Assembly (NCBI GenBank): GCA_002336675.1
Contig: DDEI01000016.1
Coordinates: 1-10,590, forward strand
Reading direction: 5' to 3'
DNA from: Flavobacteriales bacterium UBA1958
GTDB taxonomy: Bacteria > Bacteroidota > Bacteroidia > Flavobacteriales_D > Sanyastnellaceae
DNA length: 10,590 nt
Both the position numbers and the translations under genes were made by a program. Positions 1 to 6,318 of this stretch are shown here, one piece after another. Under the pieces are notes generated by a model. It was not told the origin of the DNA. It made no database searches and worked only from the letters and a program-made list of their open reading frames with translations. Position 1 is the stretch's first letter, and every line of letters starts with the position of its first letter.

Positions 1-1802
1 CCTATTTGCTGTGGGTCATAGCTAACCTCTTCTCCCTCATCCCCGAAAAACCCGAATTCTCTGCTCCCTGTTTTAGGTCTATACCTAAATCCAATGGATG
101 GAGTAATTGTATGTCTTATAGCTTTTATGTTTTTTCCATTTCTAAAAATAAATGTACCGAAAGCCTTGGTAGTAGCATTAACAGACGCATTCCAGTTATA
201 CGAGGCATCTAACCCTGTAATCGTATCTTCCTGTGCTATTAAATTTTCCTGGTCATAAGTAAGCCGCAATGTTTCTCTATAAATATTCGAGCTAAATCCT
301 AAAGATGGATTAATACTAAATACTCCCGCTTTTATACTGGTAGAAGCACTAAACTGATTTCTGAGGCCGGAGTTAAAATCATTGGCTACTGCGCCCAAGG
401 CATTCAGTCGAATATCTTGTTCTCTTAAAGTCGCTCTGTTTTCGTAATTTCCAGTGTAGGTTAGCCCGAACCCTTGAAGTGCCTGCCCTAAAGTTCCTCT
501 AGTTTTGGACTGCTTAGATTTAAAAGGATAAATTCTATTGGTCTGAAAACTCAACTGCGGAAGAGTAAAAGAAACTATTCTTGTATTAGTGTTTTGAGAA
601 TGTCTAGCGCTGGCAGTTAAAGTAGCTGGTATTTTTCCATTGAAAAAACTAAGCCCACTTCTAGTAACAGATACACTAGAACTAAAGGTATTGGCCAAAT
701 AATTATCCTGACTAGAGTTGAAATTATTTCTAAAGTTAGAACTAGTTCCAGCGTTTACACTAGCAGAAAACCTCAAGTTAGGACGAGCTTTAGAATCTAA
801 TGTATGGCTCCAACTCACAAAAAAGTCAGTGTTTTCTGAGTAATTATTCAGCTCTTTAAAACCATTCTTAATCTTAGAAAAGGTAACATTAAAACGCCCA
901 TTGTACCTATACTTCTTCTTATAAGCTGTTACATTTTTTAACGCCCAACTACCTCTGGTATATACATCTGCAAGAACTCTCGTATCGACATACTCACTTA
1001 TGGGATAATAATATCCAAAGTCTCTAAAAAAGTATCCCAGACTTTCTGCGTTTCCATAGGACGGAACTATTATTCCTTTACTTCTCTCTGCACTGTTTGG
1101 AAACCAACCAAATGGAAGAGCCAAAGGCGTAGGAATTTTTCTGAACTTCAGAACTACCGGGCCAGACACTATTTTACTACCTTTTTCATTTTTCACAAGT
1201 GCTGCTTTTTTCACATGAAAATGAAAATGCGGATTAGGCTTGTCGCAAGTGGTAATCTTGGTTTTCCCTAAATATATCTTCTCAGCACTACGCCTTTTTG
1301 TGTGGGCAGAATGCAGATAAAACTCGCCATTTTGAGTTACCACATTACTGATATAAGCTTTTTCGTTTGAGAAGTTGAAACTCATAGAGTCAGGCTTATA
1401 AGTATCACTCCCCTGCTTAAAAACAGGATTCCCTTTAAGCACACCTAAACTATCTGGCAAACCCTTCGCGCTGACGACACTAGAAGCAAAATCATAAGAA
1501 ATAAAATCCGAAGTCAATTCTATATCATCATACTTAATGACAGCTGTGCCATAAAGCAGCACTCTATTGTTTCTGGCATCAAATATGATTGAATCATTAG
1601 CATCATAGAAAATAGGATACTGTAAATCCGAACTAAGCGTATCTAGCGTAACCGCTGTACTATCTATAACTATTAGTTCGTTATTAAGAGAGTCAGTCAA
1701 TTCTAAGGTTTGAGATTGAACCAAATTCGACCCTACGAGAAGACCGCAAAGAATGAACAGCTTCTTCGTTATAAACTCGTAATATGGATACCTTCCTAAC
1801 AT
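1..1802 (-). CDS. lptD: LPS-assembly outer-membrane protein LptD (OstA family), 3' end cut by window edge
   Basis: LptD is the outer-membrane beta-barrel that takes lipopolysaccharide from the periplasmic bridge and inserts it into the outer leaflet. I translated the minus strand from ATG at 1802: the frame stays open for 600 codons to the window edge, so roughly the last third of a typical 850-950 residue protein is missing. A signal peptide is visible (KK at 13-14, hydrophobic 15-28, likely cleavage near 30-32). Residues about 68-160 read as an OstA-type jelly-roll (DARNNRVLLYGTAVIKYDD, then ELTSDFISYDF). After that come motifs I associate with Bacteroidota LptD: PLALPFGWFPNS (226-237), ARPNLRFSASVNAGTSS (339-355), LPQLSF...NRIYPFK (414-428), AFGTFIF (547-553) and IRHTITPSIGFRYRP (562-576). 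The remainder is alternating beta-barrel-like sequence. An in-frame stop lies upstream with no other ATG between, which fixes the start. It is divergent from the amidase gene. Family assignment is from recalled motifs, not a search. Confidence 0.9.
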   Translation of the reverse strand, partial: MLGRYPYYEFITKKLFILCGLLVGSNLVQSQTLELTDSLNNELIVIDSTAVTLDTLSSDLQYPIFYDANDSIIFDARNNRVLLYGTAVIKYDDIELTSDFISYDFASSVVSAKGLPDSLGVLKGNPVFKQGSDTYKPDSMSFNFSNEKAYISNVVTQNGEFYLHSAHTKRRSAEKIYLGKTKITTCDKPNPHFHFHVKKAALVKNEKGSKIVSGPVVLKFRKIPTPLALPFGWFPNSAERSKGIIVPSYGNAESLGYFFRDFGYYYPISEYVDTRVLADVYTRGSWALKNVTAYKKKYRYNGRFNVTFSKIKNGFKELNNYSENTDFFVSWSHTLDSKARPNLRFSASVNAGTSSNFRNNFNSSQDNYLANTFSSSVSVTRSGLSFFNGKIPATLTASARHSQNTNTRIVSFTLPQLSFQTNRIYPFKSKQSKTRGTLGQALQGFGLTYTGNYENRATLREQDIRLNALGAVANDFNSGLRNQFSASTSIKAGVFSINPSLGFSSNIYRETLRLTYDQENLIAQEDTITGLDASYNWNASVNATTKAFGTFIFRNGKNIKAIRHTITPSIGFRYRPKTGSREFGFFGDEGEEVSYDPQQI

Positions 1803-1877
1803 GTATGACTGGTAAATTTGTGTAAGCTACCAAAAGTGCCTGCAAAGCTATATAAACAAGATTTAAACACATTAGTC
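1803..1877. promoter_or_regulatory. Divergent intergenic region between lptD and the amidase operon
   Basis: Two genes point away from each other across 75 bases, so promoters for both must lie here or within the neighbouring 5' ends. The stretch is AT-rich, especially 1849-1873 just before the amidase start. I looked for the Bacteroidota pair TTTG and TAnnTTTG at 17-23 base spacing on both strands and did not find a convincing match. A TTTG at 1817-1820 is about 28 bases from the TATATAAA at 1849-1856, which is too far. The call rests on gene geometry only. Confidence 0.4.
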
Positions 1878-3083
1878 ATGAGTGCTTTTCTGAACAATTC
1901 ACACTGGAGTAAACGTATACTTCTTGGAATTCTTGCCTCGGCAGTAATTCTAATGTCATATACTTCTTCACCATACTCCTCTGGCAATACAGTGAAAGTA
2001 GTGGTTATAGATGCTGGTCATGGAGGAAAAGATTCTGGTAATCTAGGCACTCAAACCAAGAAAAAAACTGAAAAAGATATTTCTTTAGATGTTGCGTTGC
2101 AATTAGGTCAGTTCATCAAAGACAATCATCAAGATGTTCAGGTTATCTACACTAGAAGCACGGATAAATTCTTAGAATTAAGAGAAAGAGTTTCAATAGC
2201 TAATAAAGCCCAAGCTGATTTGTTTATATCAGTGCATTGCAACGCTGCCAGCCCTGCCGCGTTTGGAACAGAAACATTCGTAATGGGAATGCATAAATCT
2301 GAAGCAAGTTTACAAACAGCCATTAGAGAAAACCAATCCATCTTTTTAGAAGATAACTACGAAGAAAATTATAAAGGATTCGATCCAAAAGACCCTGACA
2401 CGTATATTAAACTTTCTATGAGACAAAATGTGTTTCTGAATCAAAGTTTAAACCTTTCTAAGAAAATACAAGATCAGTTTAGAGATCGAGTTAAAAGAAG
2501 AGATCGAGGAGTTAAACAAGCTGGATATTATGTTATTTCATATACAACGATGCCTAGTTGTTTGGTTGAACTTGGGTTCTTGACAAATAAAGAAGAAGAA
2601 AATTTCTTGCATTCTACAAATGGCCAAGACTATATGGCTTCTGCTCTTTATCGAGCTTTTAGAGAATATAAAAGTGAGATTGAAGGAGTAAATTTGTCAC
2701 AAGAAATTGTGAAATCAAAAGCGAAAATACCCACTATTAAAACAGTATTGGAAAATTCTAAAGAGACAAAAAAAGAAAAAAAGAAAAAGAAAAAAAACAC
2801 CAGTGAAGGAGAGGTTACGGGATTAAATTACAGAATACAACTCTCTACTAGTCGTCAACCTGTGGAGATAAAACCAGAGAACTTTAAAGGTCTTACAGAG
2901 GTGGATGAGTATATTAGCAACGGGCTTTATAAGTACACCACAGGGATATCCTATAATTACAAGACAGCCAGGGTATTACAGGCAGAAATTAGAGATTTAG
3001 GGTATGAAGGTGCTTTTATTATAGCTTTTAACGGAAATAAACGCCTAGACTTGAAAGATGCTCTAGGAATGGAAAAAAAATAA
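1878..3083 (+). CDS. N-acetylmuramoyl-L-alanine amidase (Amidase_3) with C-terminal SPOR-like region
   Basis: This is a zinc amidase that cuts the bond between N-acetylmuramic acid and L-alanine in peptidoglycan; it acts in the periplasm. The 401-residue product has a hydrophobic signal or anchor segment at about 14-28. The Amidase_3 domain (about 40-265) carries all expected residues: His48 in DAGHGG, Glu65 in TEKD, His120 in ISVHCNA as zinc ligands, and catalytic Glu231 in CLVELGFLTN. A low-complexity lysine linker (298-306) leads to a C-terminal region (about 317-395; YRIQLSTS, GLYKYTTG, AFIIAFNG) that resembles a divergent SPOR domain, which would bind denuded glycan at division sites. 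I chose ATG at 1878; a TTG at 1818 would add 20 residues lacking signal-peptide character ahead of the hydrophobic segment. The stop abuts the next gene's ATG with no gap, so it heads an operon with the MCE gene. Confidence 0.92.
   Translation: MSAFLNNSHWSKRILLGILASAVILMSYTSSPYSSGNTVKVVVIDAGHGGKDSGNLGTQTKKKTEKDISLDVALQLGQFIKDNHQDVQVIYTRSTDKFLELRERVSIANKAQADLFISVHCNAASPAAFGTETFVMGMHKSEASLQTAIRENQSIFLEDNYEENYKGFDPKDPDTYIKLSMRQNVFLNQSLNLSKKIQDQFRDRVKRRDRGVKQAGYYVISYTTMPSCLVELGFLTNKEEENFLHSTNGQDYMASALYRAFREYKSEIEGVNLSQEIVKSKAKIPTIKTVLENSKETKKEKKKKKKNTSEGEVTGLNYRIQLSTSRQPVEIKPENFKGLTEVDEYISNGLYKYTTGISYNYKTARVLQAEIRDLGYEGAFIIAFNGNKRLDLKDALGMEKK
2768..2797 (+). repeat. A-rich low-complexity tract inside the amidase linker
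   Basis: The tract reads A7-G-A7-G-A5-G-A8 and encodes mostly lysine (about residues 298-306) between the catalytic and SPOR-like regions. Homopolymer runs of 7-8 A are prone to polymerase slippage, and a one-base change would remove the C-terminal domain while leaving the catalytic domain intact. Whether that happens cannot be judged from one sequence. Confidence 0.8.
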
Positions 3084-4112
3084 ATGTCTAAAGAAGTTAA
3101 AATAGGATTAGTCGTGCTCTTAGCCTTAATAGGCGGAATCTGGGGAATGAACTATTTAAAAGGAGTGAATCTATTCACTTCTGGTGAAACAGAGTATTAC
3201 TCAATTTATAAAAACACGGCTGGTTTAGCAGTAAGCAGCTCTGTAGTTTACCAAGGAAATAAAGTAGGGCGAGTTAAAAAAATAGCATTATATGTAGACT
3301 CTATAAATGATTCACAAGCTGGATGGCGAATAGAATTCACAGTAGACAACCCAGATCTTTTTATTCCTCATAACACTATAGCAGAAATAGGCGGAAGTAT
3401 CTTAAGCTCTAAAGTTATAGAGCTTAAGTTAGGAGACTCCATGAAACATGCTGAAGAGGGAAGTATGCTAGAGGCGTCTATCCAACAAGATATAGCAGAG
3501 CAAGTAACCGCAGAGCTAGAGCCGCTTAAGCAAAGCATAGAGAAATTAGTAGGAAGTGTAGACAAAGTAGTGCTAAGTGTAAGCGCCATTTTCGAAGATG
3601 ATGCCACACAGGGTCTTCCTCTTATTTTCGAGTCTATACAGAGATCCATGAGTACGTTAGAAGCTACTTTCAATAGAGTGGACGGTATGGTAGAAGAAAA
3701 CAGAGATGTTTTCGGAGCAGTTATGTCAAATGTAGAAGACATTACGGGAACCTTCAAAGAGAATAGCGGTGCACTAGATACTATTATTAGCAATTTCGCT
3801 AATATTTCTGACACGCTGGCTCAAATAGAATTTGCCTCCATTATTTACGGTATAAATCAAACCATGGGCGAACTCGCAGAAATTACTGACAAAATTAATA
3901 ATGGAGATGGTTCTTTAGCTCAAGTCTTAAACTCAGACTCATTAATCGTAGAAATAGAACAGACGAACCAAGAGTTACAGTACCTATTAAATGACATTTA
4001 CACCAACCCTAAAAAGTACCTAGGCTTTTCTGTTATTGGAAGAAAAGACAGAAATGGCTTCTCCGCGAGAGAGGAAGAACGAATTCTTGAATTAATCAAA
4101 GAAGAAAAATAG
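3084..4112 (+). CDS. MCE/MlaD-family lipid-transport protein, single N-terminal membrane anchor
   Basis: MCE proteins form hexameric rings or tubes that carry phospholipids or other lipids between inner and outer membranes, usually fed by an ABC permease and ATPase. This 342-residue protein begins MSKEVKIGLV with one transmembrane helix (about 5-22) and then an MCE domain (about 36-116) containing the usual pattern: YKNTAGLAVSSSVVYQGNKVGRV, a beta-rich stretch, then IPHNTIAEIGGSILSSKVIELKLG. Residues about 118-342 are polar and strongly helical in character with few aromatic residues, suiting the long helical needle or coiled coil seen after MCE domains. The ATG follows the amidase stop directly. 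No MlaE or MlaF partner gene is in the window, so its ABC transporter must be encoded elsewhere. Substrate is unknown; the neighbouring lptD and amidase fit an envelope role. Confidence 0.88.
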   Translation: MSKEVKIGLVVLLALIGGIWGMNYLKGVNLFTSGETEYYSIYKNTAGLAVSSSVVYQGNKVGRVKKIALYVDSINDSQAGWRIEFTVDNPDLFIPHNTIAEIGGSILSSKVIELKLGDSMKHAEEGSMLEASIQQDIAEQVTAELEPLKQSIEKLVGSVDKVVLSVSAIFEDDATQGLPLIFESIQRSMSTLEATFNRVDGMVEENRDVFGAVMSNVEDITGTFKENSGALDTIISNFANISDTLAQIEFASIIYGINQTMGELAEITDKINNGDGSLAQVLNSDSLIVEIEQTNQELQYLLNDIYTNPKKYLGFSVIGRKDRNGFSAREEERILELIKEEK

Positions 4113-4121
4113 CCTAGACCT

Positions 4122-5444
4122 ATGATTCCACAAATCATATTTACACTTCTGTTTCTAACTGGCACAGGTATCTTCGCCTTTAAGATAAAAAAGATTAGAA
4201 GAAATATATTTCTAGGTAAACCGCTAGAGATTAAAGACAATAAGGCTGAAAGATGGAAAACTATGGCTAAGGTAGCTATGGGACAGTCTAAAATGGTTGT
4301 CAGACCTGTAGCAGGATTCTTCCATATATTGATTTATGTCGGATTCGTCCTAATTAATATTGAAGTTTTAGAAATAATCATAGATGGACTTACCGGAGAG
4401 CACAGATTCTTCGCTCCTTATCTAGGTAGCTTCTATAATTTCTTGATCGGCTTTTTCGAAATTCTCGCTTTACTGGTAGTTGTAGCCTGTTTCGTTTTTC
4501 TGTATAGAAGGAATATTAGTTCTATAAGAAGATTCAAAATGCCAGAAATGAAAGGCTGGCCTAAACTAGATGGAAATCTCATCTTGGTAGTAGAGGTAGT
4601 ACTTATGGGAGCGTTACTAAAAATGAACGCTTGTGACCAGATTCTTCAACTAAGAGGTGCAGACCATTATATGGTGGCGGGGTCCTTCCCTATTAGTCAG
4701 TTTTTAGTTCCTTTCTTTGACGGGTTTGAAACAGGAACACTTATCACTTTTGAAAGAATCTTTTGGTGGGCACACATTACAGGAATATTGATATTCTTAA
4801 ACTACGTCCCTTACTCCAAGCATTTCCACATTATACTGGCCTTCCCTAATACCTACTACTCTAATCTGAAGCCGAAAGGCCAGCTAAACAATATGGCTGC
4901 AGTGAAGAAAGAAGTGGATTTAATGATGGGCGGAGACCCTTTTGCAACACCAGAAACGACAGTAGACGACGGTCCACCAGAAAGATTTGGTGTTAAAGAT
5001 GTAACTGATCTTAACTGGAAAAATTTATTAGACGCATACAGTTGTACAGAATGCGGAAGATGTACAGATAACTGTCCCGCGAATCAAACCGGAAAACTCC
5101 TTTCTCCCAGAAAAGTGATGATGGACACAAGGGATAGAATAGAAGAAGTGGGTAAAAATATAGATAAAGCAGGAAAACCTGTAGAAGACGGAATATCTCT
5201 GCTCGGAAACTATATAACAGAGGAAGAACTATGGGCGTGTACCACGTGTAACGCATGTGTAGATGCCTGCCCTTTGAATATAGACCCACTAAATATCATC
5301 ATGAATATGAGAAGGTATTTAATAATGGAGGAGTCTAAGTCGCCAGACAGCGTTACCTCTATGTTTAACAATGTAGAAAACAACGGTGCTCCTTGGGCAT
5401 TTCCTGCTGCAGATAGAGGAAAGTGGATTGATGAATTGAATTAA
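4122..5444 (+). CDS. Membrane Fe-S electron-transfer protein: NarI/HdrE-like helices plus two [4Fe-4S] motifs
   Basis: The 440-residue protein has about five hydrophobic segments (roughly 3-20, 63-88, 104-127, 151-168 and 210-229) followed by a cytoplasmic tail with two ferredoxin-type motifs: Cys308-x2-Cys311-x2-Cys314-x3-Cys318-Pro and Cys373-x2-Cys376-x2-Cys379-x3-Cys383-Pro. That is the HdrC/GlpC-type arrangement. Histidines within or at the ends of the helices (His68, His218, His234, His236) are candidate ligands for b-type heme, as in NarI-, DsrM- and HdrE-like membrane subunits. The likely role is to move electrons between a soluble partner and the quinone pool. The next gene, 13 bases downstream, encodes the CCG-domain (HdrB-like) subunit expected to complete the complex. 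Donor and acceptor are not shown by the sequence. The start is the ATG 9 bases after the MCE stop, suggesting co-transcription. Confidence 0.85.
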   Translation: MIPQIIFTLLFLTGTGIFAFKIKKIRRNIFLGKPLEIKDNKAERWKTMAKVAMGQSKMVVRPVAGFFHILIYVGFVLINIEVLEIIIDGLTGEHRFFAPYLGSFYNFLIGFFEILALLVVVACFVFLYRRNISSIRRFKMPEMKGWPKLDGNLILVVEVVLMGALLKMNACDQILQLRGADHYMVAGSFPISQFLVPFFDGFETGTLITFERIFWWAHITGILIFLNYVPYSKHFHIILAFPNTYYSNLKPKGQLNNMAAVKKEVDLMMGGDPFATPETTVDDGPPERFGVKDVTDLNWKNLLDAYSCTECGRCTDNCPANQTGKLLSPRKVMMDTRDRIEEVGKNIDKAGKPVEDGISLLGNYITEEELWACTTCNACVDACPLNIDPLNIIMNMRRYLIMEESKSPDSVTSMFNNVENNGAPWAFPAADRGKWIDELN

Positions 5445-5457
5445 AAGAGAAAAGAAA

Positions 5458-6255
5458 ATGAGTACTCCTATACACGTGCCTACTATGGCTCAAATGATAG
5501 CATCTGGTGAAGTCCCTGAAGTATTGTTTTGGGTAGGATGTTCTGGAAGTTTTGATGATAGAGCCAAAAGAATCACTAAAGCTATCGTTAAAATTCTAGC
5601 GAAAGCGAATGTGAAATTTGCCGTACTGGGTGCAGAAGAAAGCTGTTCAGGTGATCCTGCTAAAAGAGCCGGGAATGAATTTCTTTTCCAAATGCAAGCC
5701 GCACAGAATATTATGGTGCTTAACGGATACGATGTAAAGAAGATAGTTACAGGATGTCCGCATTGCTTTAACACCATTAAAAACGAATACCCAGAGTTAG
5801 GTGGAAACTACAATGTGATTCACCACACCCAGTTCATCAATGATTTGATCAAAGATGGCAAACTGGTCATAGCCGATGGAAAATCATTCAAAGGGAAGAA
5901 AATAACCTTCCATGACCCCTGTTATTTAGGGAGAGCTAATGACATCTATGAAGCACCCAGAGAAGCGCTTATGAAACTAGACGCTGAGTTGGTAGAAATG
6001 AAGCGTTGCAAAGCAAAAGGCCTATGCTGTGGTGCAGGTGGAGCTCAAATGTTCAAAGAAGCTGAGCCCGGAAACAAAGAGGTAAACGTAGAAAGAACTG
6101 AAGATGCGCTAGAAGCCAAAGCAGACATCATAGCCACAGGATGTCCATTCTGTAATACCATGATGACAGACGGTGTAAAGAACTTCAACAAAGAAGAAGA
6201 GGTAGAAGTTAAAGATATAGCTGAGCTAATAGCTGAAGCTGCAGATTTGATATAG
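5458..6255 (+). CDS. CCG-domain (HdrB/GlcF-like) Fe-S oxidoreductase subunit
   Basis: A soluble 265-residue protein made of two cysteine-rich CCG repeats. Repeat 1 has Cys28, Ser62-Cys63 and Cys100-x2-Cys103; repeat 2 has Cys155, Cys190-Cys191 and Cys229-x2-Cys232. The spacing in repeat 2 (34 residues, then 37) is close to the motif that binds the unusual non-cubane [4Fe-4S] clusters in heterodisulfide reductase HdrB. Repeat 1 lacks the first cysteine of the pair, a variation (ESCSGDP) I recall as common in bacterial relatives. Related two-repeat subunits occur in glycolate oxidase GlcF, LutA/LldE and ETF:menaquinone oxidoreductases. No signal peptide or membrane segment is evident, so it probably docks on the cytoplasmic face of the preceding membrane subunit. 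The start follows an A/G-rich stretch, 13 bases after the upstream stop. Substrate is unknown. Confidence 0.86.
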   Translation: MSTPIHVPTMAQMIASGEVPEVLFWVGCSGSFDDRAKRITKAIVKILAKANVKFAVLGAEESCSGDPAKRAGNEFLFQMQAAQNIMVLNGYDVKKIVTGCPHCFNTIKNEYPELGGNYNVIHHTQFINDLIKDGKLVIADGKSFKGKKITFHDPCYLGRANDIYEAPREALMKLDAELVEMKRCKAKGLCCGAGGAQMFKEAEPGNKEVNVERTEDALEAKADIIATGCPFCNTMMTDGVKNFNKEEEVEVKDIAELIAEAADLI

Positions 6256-6318
6256 TATTCTATTTAAAAAATTATTTCTTATTTTCTAATCTGACTCAAA
6301 AGACGTTTCTTGCACCTT

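Noticed and set aside
1818..1877. TTG-initiated 20-residue N-terminal extension of the amidase
   Set aside because: The extension is polar, would bury the signal or anchor segment, and starts within 16 bases of the divergent lptD start; the ATG at 1878 fits better.
3368..3814. Open frame of 148 codons on the minus strand inside the MCE gene
   Set aside because: It lies wholly antisense to a clear MCE protein, is serine/leucine-rich as expected of an antisense shadow, and has no recognisable motif.
5011..5289. Minus-strand frame opposite the ferredoxin motifs of the first Fe-S gene
   Set aside because: The tyrosine/leucine-rich translation is a shadow of the cysteine- and lysine-rich coding strand; no independent signal.
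6256..6318. AT-rich gap before the SulP gene as a promoter
   Set aside because: It is AT-rich like other gaps here and I found no TTTG/TAnnTTTG pair; read-through from the Fe-S genes is equally likely.
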